Source: Flavobacterium sp. 1 (GTDB taxonomy: Bacteria; Bacteroidota; Bacteroidia; Flavobacteriales; Flavobacteriaceae). From it: 64,000 nucleotides of DNA. Positions 26,572 through 35,711 of this stretch are shown piece after piece (position 1 is the stretch's first letter; the number at the start of each line of letters is the position of its first letter). Position numbers and translations under genes: made by a program. The DNA is taken from positions 5,270,001-5,334,000 of the forward strand of contig NZ_PGER01000001.1 of the NCBI RefSeq assembly GCF_002797935.1. Reading direction: 5' to 3'. The notes beneath the pieces were generated by a model. It saw only the letters and a program-made list of their open reading frames with translations. It was not told the origin of the DNA and made no database searches.

Positions 26572-26625
26572 AAACCCTCATACTTTTTTTACTACTTAAA
26601 CATTTACAGGATACTACCTTTAAAA

Positions 26626-27126
26626 TCAATTTAATCGAAATATTTTTATCTCTTTATTGAAATCTATTTCGATAGAATCCTTGTAAACTTTTTTTACTGT
26701 TATACCTTCAGACTGCACATTTAGTTTTAGTTTATGCAGTTTTTTATCTATGTTTACTAATATTAGTAATTCATCTTTTCGATCTTTAGAATTGATATAA
26801 CCATGATAAGAAATCAGTGGCCAATTTAAAATTTCTACATGTTTAATTATTATTTTCTTTTTTATAATAGTGCTTTTAAAATGTGTGTTTTGAGCTAACG
26901 AAGAAGTAATTACGCCGCCTTCTTTGTTTAAAAAAGGGTCTCTATCAATATGATTGATAGAAAAAGTGTCTTTATTAATTTGATTTATTTTTAAATTTGA
27001 ATTGTAATTTTTTGTATGATTTGTTTTTTTATCTAAAAAAAAATATTGCTTTAGAGTTTTTGATGCTACTAAACCCCATACAGTCAAAACAATTAATATT
27101 AAAGCGACATTAATTTTCTTTTTCAT
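26626..27126 (-). CDS. PilP/GspC-like inner-membrane alignment protein
   Basis: The 166-residue protein has one N-terminal membrane segment (about residues 5-21), a Lys/Asn-rich linker, and the 'RDPF' motif ('IDRDPFLNKEGG') that typically precedes the beta domain of PilP/GspC proteins. A compact C-terminal beta domain follows ('NWPLISYHGYINS' to the end). Such proteins link the inner-membrane platform to the secretin. It is the last gene of the secretion/pilus-like operon, 17 bases after the FN3-like lipoprotein gene. The family is highly divergent, so the call depends on topology, the RDPF motif and operon position. Confidence 0.68.
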   Translation of the reverse strand: MKKKINVALILIVLTVWGLVASKTLKQYFFLDKKTNHTKNYNSNLKINQINKDTFSINHIDRDPFLNKEGGVITSSLAQNTHFKSTIIKKKIIIKHVEILNWPLISYHGYINSKDRKDELLILVNIDKKLHKLKLNVQSEGITVKKVYKDSIEIDFNKEIKIFRLN

Positions 27127-27143
27127 TAGGTATTGAGAATTAT

Positions 27144-28100
27144 TTATTTTACTATAAATTTAAAAGGAGTACTATAGATACTTACGTTTCCTGCCAAATC
27201 AGTTGCTTTAATTCGCCAATAATAACTTCCAATTGCAGTGAAAGCTTTATCAAATGACGCTGTCGAAACATCATTTTTTTGGATTATAGTTGTAAAATTA
27301 ATATCGTTTGAGAATTCTATTGTGTATGAAATGGGTGATTGAATAGCACCGACATCGGCTAGGATTGACCAACTAAAATTAATTGTTTGGTTTGTTGTAA
27401 ATGATGCATTTTGTATGGGAAGTGTATTGCTAGGTTGATTAGGATTAGTTCTGTCAACAGAAAATGTATTTGAACTAAAAAGAGTTGCAGATGTCCCATT
27501 TACTCCTTTTACTTTCCATTTGTATTTAGCTTCTGCGCTTAAATTAGTGTTATTTATTATAAATGTTGGGTTCGTAATATTTGATTCCTGAAAAACAATA
27601 GTTTCTCCATTGGTTACATTTAATAATTCAAACTCGTAATAATCTGCCATCTTAAGTGCTTCCCAATTACAAGTTAGAGTACTGCTTTTTGTATAATGAT
27701 TATCTGCTGGATTTTTTAAAATTATTTTTTGGTTACCTAAATCAGTTGATTCGATTACAGAAAAATCAGCATGGAGAGAGTAGGAAGATTGATATGCAAA
27801 ATTTTCGCCCCTTACTCTCCATTGGTATTCACCAGGAAGGAGAGAATACGTTAAATTTGTTTTAGTTATTAATGAATCTAATATTTTTGTTTTATCTGTT
27901 TTGAAAATTTGTATGCGATATTTATCTGAGTCAGAAAGGCTATTCCATTTAAAATTGACAACATTACTTTCAATCTCTTCATAATCTTTTGGTGATATAA
28001 GTTCTATCATATTATTTGTTATGTCCTTTTCTAGTATATCATCACAGGAAAACAAAACTAATGCAATTGCTATTATTGAAACTCTATTTATTTTTTTCAT
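27144..28100 (-). CDS. FN3-like repeat lipoprotein of the secretion operon
   Basis: From the ATG at 28100 the protein has 318 residues and a lipoprotein signal ending 'LVLFSC' with Cys19. The longer frame from 28160 would add 20 residues before the signal and overlap the upstream gene far more, so it was not chosen. Three repeats of about 90 residues each end in a Trp-rich strand ('GEYQWRVRGENF', 'AKYKWKVKGVNG', 'SYYWRIKATDLAGN'), the pattern of fibronectin type III-like domains. It overlaps the PilO-like gene by 17 bases and precedes the PilP-like gene. It may stabilise the secretin (a pilotin-like role) or present a surface domain; neither is shown by sequence. Confidence 0.65.
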   Translation of the reverse strand: MKKINRVSIIAIALVLFSCDDILEKDITNNMIELISPKDYEEIESNVVNFKWNSLSDSDKYRIQIFKTDKTKILDSLITKTNLTYSLLPGEYQWRVRGENFAYQSSYSLHADFSVIESTDLGNQKIILKNPADNHYTKSSTLTCNWEALKMADYYEFELLNVTNGETIVFQESNITNPTFIINNTNLSAEAKYKWKVKGVNGTSATLFSSNTFSVDRTNPNQPSNTLPIQNASFTTNQTINFSWSILADVGAIQSPISYTIEFSNDINFTTIIQKNDVSTASFDKAFTAIGSYYWRIKATDLAGNVSIYSTPFKFIVK

Positions 28101-28608
28101 AATTTTGAAATATAATTTTAAAATGTAAAAGATCTGTTTTGTTGTTTTTTTTTGAGACATAGAAATGCATATTTACAATTCTTGAATCACTAAAATTTTT
28201 CTCAAAATCGTATCCTAATTGTAATAATTGGTTAACATTACCGGTGACATCCAGTTGATTTGTGATAATAGTATGGCTTTCATCTTTAAAAAGGTGTATC
28301 GGCTCTAATACATTAATGGACACTTTAGGGTGTCTTTTTGCTGTAAAGTTTACAATTTCTTGCTGTATTACCTCTTTTGACACTCCCTCTTTACCTATTA
28401 GCCTGTCTAAATAAGCCACCTCTTTGGCCAAATTGCTTGAATTATTAGCTTTTTTATTTACATCTTCAATTTTTTCTGATAAAGCATTATGTTCTTTTAT
28501 TACTTGAATTAATGTACTAAATGACCTTTTGTATGCTGTTATCGCAATTATAAAAGTCAAAAGTAGTAACGCTAGAAATTTTTTCTTAAAGGAATATTTT
28601 TCAAACAT
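28084..28608 (-). CDS. PilO/GspM-like assembly protein
   Basis: A 174-residue bitopic protein: a short basic N-terminus, one membrane segment (about 12-27, 'FLALLLLTFIIAITAY'), a coiled-coil stretch (about 35-75), and a C-terminal alpha/beta domain of ferredoxin-like size. This is the standard topology of PilO and GspM. Its start overlaps the end of the GspL/PilN-like gene (28601) by 8 bases, so the pair is translationally coupled as in known PilN-PilO and GspL-GspM pairs. The sequence itself is divergent. The assignment is based on topology and gene order. Confidence 0.66.
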   Translation of the reverse strand: MFEKYSFKKKFLALLLLTFIIAITAYKRSFSTLIQVIKEHNALSEKIEDVNKKANNSSNLAKEVAYLDRLIGKEGVSKEVIQQEIVNFTAKRHPKVSINVLEPIHLFKDESHTIITNQLDVTGNVNQLLQLGYDFEKNFSDSRIVNMHFYVSKKNNKTDLLHFKIIFQNYEKNK

Positions 28609-29788
28609 TTTTTATTGTGATTTTTATTTCAAATTGAGATTTGTTTTTTTTGTCTTTTTTCAAACTAATAATTTCAAAATTTCCCAACCAATTCATTTTT
28701 TTTAGACTTTCCATCCAAGTGTTAAATGAAGATTCATTAAAAGTTTCTCCTTTTACATTTATGGTGTTAGAGTCAAAAATTAATTTTTGGTTTGCTTTTG
28801 ATTCCTTGGTTAGGGGAGTTATTTCTAAAACGGTTAATGAGACATCTCGCGGAACTATTTTAATGATTTCATAAGAATAGAAGGATAGGAATTTTGAAGA
28901 TGAGAAGCCTGATTCTAACAGTATTTTTTCTTTATTTTCTTTTTGTTTTTCTAAATCTAATGTTTGCTGATAGTTTTTATCGGTATATATATTTTGAATA
29001 TTCAGAGCTGTGTTTTTGGATGTATAATATTGAATTAAAAAGAAACTTATCAAAAGCGAAATCAAGAAACCAACTAGTATTGAGATTCCAAAATATTTAA
29101 AAGCTTTCTTGTATATAATTTCGTCTGTATTTAATGTTTCAATTTTTGTTTTTGAAATTTCTTTAGATTTTATAAAAAAATCAATTACTGTAGCATATAA
29201 AGGCAAGTATATGTTAGAGATAGTTTCGTTTCCAATTATGTAATTCTCTTTTTTGGTAAAATCAGTTTGTTTTACAAATTTATGTAGTTTGCTATTTTTG
29301 AATTCTAATAGTAAATCATTTGAAAGTATTACTTCTTTTTTTATTGAATTAATCAATATTGCTGAAATGAATGACCCTAAATAGATATCAATTATTTGAA
29401 AATTATTTTTTTTGAATTTTGAGAGAGTATCGATTATAATATTTTTTCTGCTGAAGCTTATAAAATCAATGTTTAAGCCTTTTAAGCTTATGTGATATAT
29501 AGAGTTTAAATCAATGTTTTTATACCAACTTACATCAGCTTCATTGTTGAAATCAATAGCCTTGTTTAATACGCCCTTTCCGTCAATAAATAAAAGTAAC
29601 GGTAAATTTGGATCTACATTTTTTTTAAGGTCCTCAAATTCTGTAAATGAAGCCATAGAAACAATCGTTACTTTATTTCCCTTTTTTTTAACTGTTAAAA
29701 CATGATAAAGCTCTTCATTATCTTTTTTAATGATTCCTATAACGTGTAATTCGTTAATTTGTATTATTTTAGATAGAACTGTAATCAT
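28601..29788 (-). CDS. GspL-like (PilM-PilN fusion) assembly platform protein
   Basis: The 395-residue protein has a cytoplasmic N-terminal domain of about 230 residues whose size and beta-rich start fit the actin-like PilM/GspL cytoplasmic fold. One membrane segment follows (about 232-254, 'YFGISILVGFLISLLISFFL'), then a coiled linker and a periplasmic domain of about 110 residues like PilN. It should link the GspE ATPase to the inner-membrane platform. Its start overlaps the last base of the secretin gene, and the PilO/GspM-like gene follows with an 8-base overlap. Conserved actin-fold nucleotide residues could not be assigned by eye. Confidence 0.66.
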   Translation of the reverse strand: MITVLSKIIQINELHVIGIIKKDNEELYHVLTVKKKGNKVTIVSMASFTEFEDLKKNVDPNLPLLLFIDGKGVLNKAIDFNNEADVSWYKNIDLNSIYHISLKGLNIDFISFSRKNIIIDTLSKFKKNNFQIIDIYLGSFISAILINSIKKEVILSNDLLLEFKNSKLHKFVKQTDFTKKENYIIGNETISNIYLPLYATVIDFFIKSKEISKTKIETLNTDEIIYKKAFKYFGISILVGFLISLLISFFLIQYYTSKNTALNIQNIYTDKNYQQTLDLEKQKENKEKILLESGFSSSKFLSFYSYEIIKIVPRDVSLTVLEITPLTKESKANQKLIFDSNTINVKGETFNESSFNTWMESLKKMNWLGNFEIISLKKDKKNKSQFEIKITIKNV

Positions 29789-31713
29789 TAATATACTACT
29801 GTTGGTTTAATAAATAGATGCAATTTTGACGTGCTTTTTCCTTTTTGTCTGCTGCTAAAAAACCATTTAATGATTGGTATTCTTGAAATTACAGGTGTTC
29901 CCGTTCCAGAATTCTCTTTCTTTAATTCGTCTAAACCTCCTAATAAAATCATTTCGTTATTTTTCACCCTAACTAGGGATTCGAATTTTTGTGTAGCTTT
30001 TCCAGGAGGAGCATCTTCACCTGCTCTGGCTAAAAAGGAGCTTTTTTCAACAACTATGGTTAAAGTCACATTTTCATCAGTTGACACAAACGGTTTAATT
30101 GATAGGCTTAGATTGGCATCTGTAGATTTCCAAACACCAGAGTTTAAAACATCGTTTCCAATATTATTGTTAATTAATCTATTAGTCTGTTCAAAATAAT
30201 AGCTGGTTTCTCCAATTGACAATTTTGCTTCATGACCACTTATAGTTGCTATTTTGGGAGTTGATTCTACATTAATTATGGAATTATTCTCGAGTAATTT
30301 TAAATTAGCATAAAAGGATTCGGCTACTTTGCCTAATTTAAAAATTCCAAAACCGTTAAAAGCATCAATTAGAGAATTTATAGAAGATCCATTTACAACG
30401 ACATCAGCAGTTGGATTTGTAGATGGAAATATTGTGCCACCAGTAACTGCTTTATTTAATTTGTCTATTCCGATCTTCATTCCAGTTTGAATAGAATATG
30501 ATTTATTATACTGAACAATAATTACCTCAATTTGAACCATAGGAACAACTTTGTCTATTTGTTTTATGTATAATTTTAATTCATCAACAGTATTCTTTGA
30601 TCCAGAAACTATTAATCCGTTCAATTCTGTAAACTCTTTTATCTCTAATTTGTCGGAAAAAACTTTTGGTAAAGAACCAAGAACTAGTTCTATAGATCTA
30701 TTTTCCATCTGTATTAGTTCAGTCACTCTTAATCCTTCTGCAATTTGCTCTCCTATTAAATAAAATTCTCCTTGTTTTTTGAAAGTGTATTTTTTTCCTT
30801 CAAGGATTTGTTCCAAAAGATCGTCAAATGTTATATTTTCTACAGAAAGCGTGATTTTTTCATTTTCAGGTTTGTTATAAAAAAAATAATTGATTTTTAG
30901 TTTTTCTGCTGCTTCGGTTATTAGATCCGCGACATCAGCGGCATATGCTTTTATGGTTAATAGTCCATTTTTGCTGGCTGAAACATCATAATACCCTGGG
31001 AGACCCACGGCAGCTTTTGGCTGTTTGGCTTTTAAATTAGAATTGTTACTTGTTAAATTTGCCGTTGATTCTGTGTTGTTTTTTTCAATATAATAAATTC
31101 CATCATCATCCTTTGCTGCTAATAGATTATTTGACTTTGCAATCATTTGTATTACTTGGTCAAATGGGCGATTTAATATATAGGAGGAAACGGTTATGTT
31201 TCTGATGGTTGGGGCCAAGATCAAATTCTTACTTGTTTTGTCTATAATTGTTTTAATAACGGACGATAAAGTGTCATTTTCCAATTTAACGGATAAGAAA
31301 TCATTTAGCGGATTATATGTGACATCGATTATTTTAGCAGTTTTTTTTTGGACAATAACTCTTTCAATTCTTTTGTTGAAAATAATAATGTTATTTCTAA
31401 AAGTTACTTCGAGATCATATTTTTGCACTAAATGTATAAATACGTCTTTAACTTTTACATCAAAAAAATTATTGGACACCATTTGATTTAGACTCTGATC
31501 TACATCAACATTTAATTGATGATCTTCTGAGATAGTAGAAATAAAGTCATGAAGTGTAAGTCCATTTATATCTATTTTTATTGATTCGTCAAGTCCTTTA
31601 TTTTGTGCTGACATTGCATCAAAATTCTTAACTAATTCATTTATATCTTGTTGAGCTATAATAGTATTTGTGAAAAATAAACCAATTAGAACGTAAATAA
31701 TTTGTTTGAACAT
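29788..31713 (-). CDS. gspD: Secretin (GspD/PilQ-like outer-membrane channel)
   Basis: The 641-residue protein has a signal peptide of about 20 residues ('LIGLFFTNTIIAQ'). STN/N0- and N1-type domains follow ('LTLHDFISTISEDHQLNVDV', 'DLITEAAEKLKINYFF' with 'ISVENITFDDLLEQIL'-like blocks), then the C-terminal secretin domain (about 440-641) with 'VESTPKIATISGHEAKLSIG', 'MILLGGLDELKKENSGTGTP' and the closing 'ISRIPIIKWFFSSRQ'. These are the hallmark secretin motifs. It forms the outer-membrane pore. The N-terminal part contains two similar 'F..VK..F..LV..Y.L' modules, as in PilQ. It follows the gspE gene with no gap. Confidence 0.92.
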   Translation of the reverse strand: MFKQIIYVLIGLFFTNTIIAQQDINELVKNFDAMSAQNKGLDESIKIDINGLTLHDFISTISEDHQLNVDVDQSLNQMVSNNFFDVKVKDVFIHLVQKYDLEVTFRNNIIIFNKRIERVIVQKKTAKIIDVTYNPLNDFLSVKLENDTLSSVIKTIIDKTSKNLILAPTIRNITVSSYILNRPFDQVIQMIAKSNNLLAAKDDDGIYYIEKNNTESTANLTSNNSNLKAKQPKAAVGLPGYYDVSASKNGLLTIKAYAADVADLITEAAEKLKINYFFYNKPENEKITLSVENITFDDLLEQILEGKKYTFKKQGEFYLIGEQIAEGLRVTELIQMENRSIELVLGSLPKVFSDKLEIKEFTELNGLIVSGSKNTVDELKLYIKQIDKVVPMVQIEVIIVQYNKSYSIQTGMKIGIDKLNKAVTGGTIFPSTNPTADVVVNGSSINSLIDAFNGFGIFKLGKVAESFYANLKLLENNSIINVESTPKIATISGHEAKLSIGETSYYFEQTNRLINNNIGNDVLNSGVWKSTDANLSLSIKPFVSTDENVTLTIVVEKSSFLARAGEDAPPGKATQKFESLVRVKNNEMILLGGLDELKKENSGTGTPVISRIPIIKWFFSSRQKGKSTSKLHLFIKPTVVY

Positions 31714-33117
31714 TTATATGTTTATTAAAATAGAATAAATTTCTTCTAGTGCCGTTTCTCCTTTTGATAAGATATCAAATGCCTTTTCTGACAATGATTT
31801 GTAGTTATCATTAGTATTAAATTGTTTTGATATAGTATTGTTTTTTATTGCTTCAACAATAGTATTTTCAATTGGTAAAACTTCATAAATAGCAGTACGG
31901 CCTTTATAGCCTGTATGATAACATTTGTTACAGCCTACACCCTTATAATAGTTGGATATTTCATAAGGAAATTGAAAATTACCAGGAAAATCACTTTTAT
32001 TGCATTCAACCTCTTTCTTACAATCATTGCATAATTTTCTTATTAATCGTTGCGCTACCGAAAGATTTAAAGTCTCGGCAATCAAATAAGAGGGGACTCC
32101 CATATCAATTAATCTTGAGATTGTCCCTATTGCTGAATTGGTATGAATTGTCGATAAAACTAAATGACCTGTTAAGGAGGCTCTAATTGCCATTAAAGCT
32201 GTTTCTGAATCTCGAATTTCACCAAGCATAATCACATCGGGATCTTGTCGTAAAAATGATTTTAAGGCAGTCGAAAAAGTAAGCCCGATGTCTTCTTTTA
32301 ATTGAACCTGATTGATTCCTTTTAGTGTATATTCAATTGGATCTTCTACTGTAACAATATTTCTTTTACTATCATTGAGCAATCTCAGAGTAGCGTATAG
32401 CGTTGTTGTTTTTCCAGACCCGGTTGGTCCGCTTATTAAAATAATTCCATTTGGTTTTTTTACAGCTTCTAGATAGTTCTGTAATTCTTCTTGCTGAAGG
32501 CCTAGAGTATTCAAATCAATATTTGATGCATCTTGTCCTAACAAACGCATAACTATTTTCTCTCCAAATAATGTTGGCAAAATGGAGACTCTTATGTCAA
32601 ATGAATCGTTTGTAATTCTTCCGTCTTGCGGTAGGCGTTTTTCGGTAATGTTAAGCTTGGCTTTTATCTTTACTTTATTAACTAATTCAAGATAATTGTC
32701 TCTTTCAACTTTATATCGCTCGATTAATTGCCCATCAATTCTAAACCGAATTCTAGATGAATCTTCATAAATTTCAAAATGTATATCACTGCATTTTAGA
32801 GATTTTGCTTCTCCCAATAAATTTTCAAGAAAATCACCTTTATCAACATTAATTGATTTACTTGAATTAGTAAGCCGTTCTTTGCGATAATAAATGGATA
32901 ATGCTTTTTCAATTTCTGATGAATCAAACGAGATTAATGATATGTTTTTTCCAATAAAAAGTTCTAATTCTTCTTTGGTATCCAGATTGTTATTTGATTC
33001 ATCTATATAAAGTTCTAAACTAGAGTCAGACACAGTTTTTGGTAATACCCTATACTGATTTGCCAGGTCATTGGACAAAATATGCTGATTTTCTGGATGA
33101 ACAATTATAGTTTGCAT
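31714..33117 (-). CDS. gspE: Secretion/pilus assembly ATPase (GspE/PilB)
   Basis: A 467-residue type II/IV secretion ATPase. An N-terminal domain of about 90 residues precedes the catalytic core with 'DIHFEIYEDSSRIRFRIDGQ', Walker A 'LISGPTGSGKTTTLYATL' near residue 230, the Asp box 'TVEDPIEYTLKGINQVQ', Walker B 'DVIMLGEIRDSETA' and the His box 'GHLVLSTIHTNSAIG'. Two CxxC pairs ('CNDC' and 'CNKC') form the zinc-binding element usual for GspE/PilB assembly ATPases and absent from PilT retraction ATPases. No second PilT-like ATPase is seen nearby, which favours a secretion or pseudopilus role over a retractile pilus. Confidence 0.95.
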   Translation of the reverse strand: MQTIIVHPENQHILSNDLANQYRVLPKTVSDSSLELYIDESNNNLDTKEELELFIGKNISLISFDSSEIEKALSIYYRKERLTNSSKSINVDKGDFLENLLGEAKSLKCSDIHFEIYEDSSRIRFRIDGQLIERYKVERDNYLELVNKVKIKAKLNITEKRLPQDGRITNDSFDIRVSILPTLFGEKIVMRLLGQDASNIDLNTLGLQQEELQNYLEAVKKPNGIILISGPTGSGKTTTLYATLRLLNDSKRNIVTVEDPIEYTLKGINQVQLKEDIGLTFSTALKSFLRQDPDVIMLGEIRDSETALMAIRASLTGHLVLSTIHTNSAIGTISRLIDMGVPSYLIAETLNLSVAQRLIRKLCNDCKKEVECNKSDFPGNFQFPYEISNYYKGVGCNKCYHTGYKGRTAIYEVLPIENTIVEAIKNNTISKQFNTNDNYKSLSEKAFDILSKGETALEEIYSILINI

Positions 33118-33600
33118 TTATATTAAAGAGATTTTTGGGATGCTTAATAAACTATCCATTGCAAGAATTATGAATAAAAATAATGCCGAAAATCCAGCTA
33201 GAGGAACCGTATCGTGTTTCATTTTTTTTCTCAATGTAAATTGCAGACAAATGGCAAAAAACATTGAAAGTATGAAAAAGAGAATGTAATTTTTATTATT
33301 GAAAAATGGGGTAATTGCGATATAAAACAACAAATCACCTAATCCAAAATAGTTTTGAAAAGGATTTAAAAAGCGTTTGTTTTTTAAACTCATATAGATG
33401 GTTAATATGCTCAGAGTTATTAGAAAAAAGCATATGTTTAGGAGCATGATTTTATTTGAAAGTTTATTTTCCTGTCTTATTATAAAATAGGATGACAAGA
33501 AAATCAGTAAAGGCAAAACCACATGAATTGCGCGGTATTTCCAATCTTGAAAAAACACAATTAGTAGACAAAGTAATAAACCTGTAAAAATTATTTCCAA
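33118..33600 (-). CDS. Prepilin peptidase, catalytic domain only (A24 family)
   Basis: The 160-residue membrane protein has about six hydrophobic segments. It carries both catalytic Asp residues expected of A24 peptidases: Asp19 in 'FFQDWKYRAIH' after the first membrane segment and Asp89 in 'FGLGDLLFY' (the GxGD motif). The N-terminal Cys-rich and methyltransferase region of PilD/GspO is missing, as in TadV/CpaA-like and some archaeal enzymes. It should cut the leader peptides of the four prepilin-like proteins in this operon, which all have Ala rather than Gly before the cut site. It lies between the gspG and gspE genes with gaps of 1 and 0 bases. Confidence 0.85.
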   Translation of the reverse strand: MEIIFTGLLLCLLIVFFQDWKYRAIHVVLPLLIFLSSYFIIRQENKLSNKIMLLNICFFLITLSILTIYMSLKNKRFLNPFQNYFGLGDLLFYIAITPFFNNKNYILFFILSMFFAICLQFTLRKKMKHDTVPLAGFSALFLFIILAMDSLLSIPKISLI

Positions 33601-33601
33601 T

Positions 33602-34036
33602 TTATTCTTTTGTTACTTCTGTTAACATTTTCTTACTGTCAATTTCCCAAGTGTTAAAGATTCCATCTCCATCTAAATCTGAGGTTGCTGTTGCACGTGC
33701 TAAGAATGAATCATTTGAAGCTTCAACAATTTCAATTTTATATACCGCTTGACCACCTTCGTCAACTGTGAGTTCTGGTTCGAAACCAAGTTCTTCCAGA
33801 TTACTTGAATATTTTGAATGTCTATAGAAATGACTTTTTTCCAGGCCGTAGACTTGATTAAGCATCGCTTGAGCTTCAATAGCTTTTGCTTGACCAATCA
33901 CAGATGTTTGGTTAGGTAATACCATTAATAGCAGGATTCCAATGATACATAATACTATCAAAATTTCGGTTAGAGAATAGGCTTTAACCATTGCTCTTTT
34001 AGTATTTTGAAAGTTTATTTTAATGTTACTCAACAT
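33602..34036 (-). CDS. gspG: Major pseudopilin (GspG-like)
   Basis: The protein has 144 residues from the first ATG; an ATG at 33991 (Met16) gives 129 residues and a short leader 'MVKA' before 'YSLTEILIVLCIIGILLLM'. That leader matches the 'MVKA' of the minor pilin at 36026-37237, so the internal start is likely. The prepilin cut is predicted between Ala and Tyr, with Glu5 of the mature protein conserved ('YSLTE'). After the hydrophobic helix come 'QAMLNQVYGLEKSHF', 'YSSNLEELGFE' and the C-terminal 'DLDGDGIFNTWEID', which resembles the calcium-binding loop of GspG. It is the only pilin in the operon separated from its upstream neighbour by a sizeable gap (74 bases). Confidence 0.85.
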   Translation of the reverse strand: MLSNIKINFQNTKRAMVKAYSLTEILIVLCIIGILLLMVLPNQTSVIGQAKAIEAQAMLNQVYGLEKSHFYRHSKYSSNLEELGFEPELTVDEGGQAVYKIEIVEASNDSFLARATATSDLDGDGIFNTWEIDSKKMLTEVTKE

Positions 34037-34081
34037 CTTTATCTTATTTTAGTCGTTAAAAATTGTTAATTTTAATTTTGA

Positions 34082-34089
34082 CAAAAATA
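34082..34089 (-). promoter_or_regulatory. Possible -7 box upstream of the major pseudopilin gene
   Basis: On the minus strand the gap between gspF and gspG contains TATTTTTG (34089 down to 34082), a TAnnTTTG match about 45 bases before the first possible start. No clear -33 TTG is present at the right distance. A separate promoter would suit a major pilin that is needed in excess. Confidence 0.25.
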
Positions 34090-34110
34090 CAAATTGTAAT
34101 TAAATTTTTG

Positions 34111-35223
34111 TTATTTATTTATTATTTTGCTTAAATCAAACATTGGAGCATACATAGAGACCATTATTACCCCAACAATCACTCCAATTACTATTATAAT
34201 CATAGGTTCTAAAATAACACCTATCATCTTGGTCTGATGGCTAATTTCTTCATTATATTGTTCAGTTAATCTTTCGAACATCGTTTCAAGTTGATTCACT
34301 TGTTCAGCTACTTCCACCATAGAAACCATTTTACTTTCGAATACATTGTGTTTTTTTAAACTTTCATGTAAAGAAGCACCTCTTGTTATGTCTTCTTTTA
34401 TTTCTTCAATAGCAACTTCAATAGGATAAAAACCTATCATTTTGGCAGTCAATGTCAAAGAATTTATTAATGTTGTTTTGGAAGTGATTAATAAATTCAT
34501 TGCTTGACAAAAGCGGGAAATATAAATTTTCCGAATCAAGTTTCCAAAATAGGGAGTTTTCAAAATTATTTTTGTTGTAAATGCTCTGTAATTTTGATCT
34601 TTTTTTAATAGAGTATGTGTGGCGATTAATCCAATTATAACAGCTAATACAACCGTAAAAATTGCTCCTGAATGATTTGATAATTTTATAATAATCTGAG
34701 TACTTTTAGGTAGTTCATTTCCAAATTGTCTAAAAACAGAACTAAACATTGGAACTACTTTATTGAGCATGAAATAAAGCACTAAAAAGGTGACCAGCAT
34801 TACAATTGCAGGATATGTCAGCACAGAGATAATTTGCCTTTTCATCTGTATTTTTCTGTTGAAATATTTTTGTAATTCGGCTAAAACTTCTTCTAGTTTC
34901 CTGGTTTCTTCTCCTATTTGAATGCTGTAATATTCGTATGGGGAAAATTGATTTGTTTCTTTTATAGATTCATAGATACTTCTTCCTTCTACAACTTTGT
35001 TCTTTAATTCAATGATTATTTCTTTTTCAAATTTATTGGAAGACTGGTTGCCTAATATTTCTAATGCTTTTTTAAAATCGACTCCAGATTTTAAAAGCAT
35101 ACTCAACTCCCTGTAGAATACTTCTTTTTGTTTATCTGAAAGAGATTTTGAAAACTGAAGATTAATACTTTCTATTTTAACTGGTTTTTTTTCAGATTTA
35201 TATGTGCTTAAATCAAGACTCAT
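34111..35223 (-). CDS. gspF: Inner-membrane platform protein (GspF/PilC)
   Basis: The 370-residue protein has the GspF layout: a cytoplasmic N-terminal domain with 'FYRELSMLLKSGVDFKKALE' and 'SPYEYYSIQIGEETRKLEEV', a membrane segment near 140-165, a paired membrane segment near 190-210, and a second GspF domain ('RFCQAMNLLITSKTTLINSL', 'SKMVSMVEVAEQVNQLETMF'). It closes with the terminal membrane helix ('IIIVIGVIVGVIMVSMYAPM'). It anchors the ATPase and pilin assembly. The length is a little below the usual 400. Its start overlaps the stop of the upstream pilin gene by 4 bases. Confidence 0.93.
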   Translation of the reverse strand: MSLDLSTYKSEKKPVKIESINLQFSKSLSDKQKEVFYRELSMLLKSGVDFKKALEILGNQSSNKFEKEIIIELKNKVVEGRSIYESIKETNQFSPYEYYSIQIGEETRKLEEVLAELQKYFNRKIQMKRQIISVLTYPAIVMLVTFLVLYFMLNKVVPMFSSVFRQFGNELPKSTQIIIKLSNHSGAIFTVVLAVIIGLIATHTLLKKDQNYRAFTTKIILKTPYFGNLIRKIYISRFCQAMNLLITSKTTLINSLTLTAKMIGFYPIEVAIEEIKEDITRGASLHESLKKHNVFESKMVSMVEVAEQVNQLETMFERLTEQYNEEISHQTKMIGVILEPMIIIVIGVIVGVIMVSMYAPMFDLSKIINK

Positions 35224-35711
35224 TTTTCGTTATTTTCTTTTAATAATAATTCATTTGCATAAATGCGTTTGTAGAATTTCAAGTCCATTTTGTTTTCATT
35301 TATTTCTATATTGAATTTTAATTTTTGAAAAACAAATTGTTCCGATTTACTTTTTACTGTATCAATATGTATTTGATTTAGCTTTATTTTAAATGTGTCA
35401 ATAAATATTTCATTACTTCTCAAAGCATAATCTTCCAGAAAACTGTATTTTATGCTTTCACCTGAATAACTTTTAAATGTAATTTCATTGTCAAGAATAT
35501 TCATCTTTTCATTTTCAAAAATATCCTTGTTGATGCTATATGTAAGTCTATTTATATCACAGATTAACTCATTTTGATTTTTGTAATCCATCATCCTTTC
35601 TGTTACAATAGAAAAAACGACAAAAATTATACTCATAATGATAGCCGTTATGACCATGCCAACAATAGCTTCTACTATGGAAAAGGCAGATGCCATTTTT
35701 TTGTTATTCAT
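35220..35711 (-). CDS. Minor prepilin-like protein
   Basis: From the ATG at 35711 (Met13 of a longer frame starting at 35747) the protein has 163 residues with a short leader 'MNNKKMASA'. The predicted cut lies before Phe in 'FSIVEAIVGMVITAIIMSII', with the conserved Glu at mature position 5. The chosen start makes an 8-base ATGAATAA overlap with the upstream pilin gene, which supports it. The C-terminal part is beta-rich and Cys-poor without a recognised family domain. Position and size fit a GspI/GspJ/PilW-like minor pseudopilin. It ends by overlapping gspF by 4 bases. Confidence 0.78.
   Translation of the reverse strand: MNNKKMASAFSIVEAIVGMVITAIIMSIIFVVFSIVTERMMDYKNQNELICDINRLTYSINKDIFENEKMNILDNEITFKSYSGESIKYSFLEDYALRSNEIFIDTFKIKLNQIHIDTVKSKSEQFVFQKLKFNIEINENKMDLKFYKRIYANELLLKENNEK

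Noticed and set aside
28101..28160. Longer start of the FN3-like lipoprotein
   Set aside because: It adds 20 residues before the lipoprotein signal and overlaps the PilO-like gene by 77 bases; the ATG at 28100 gives a normal signal.
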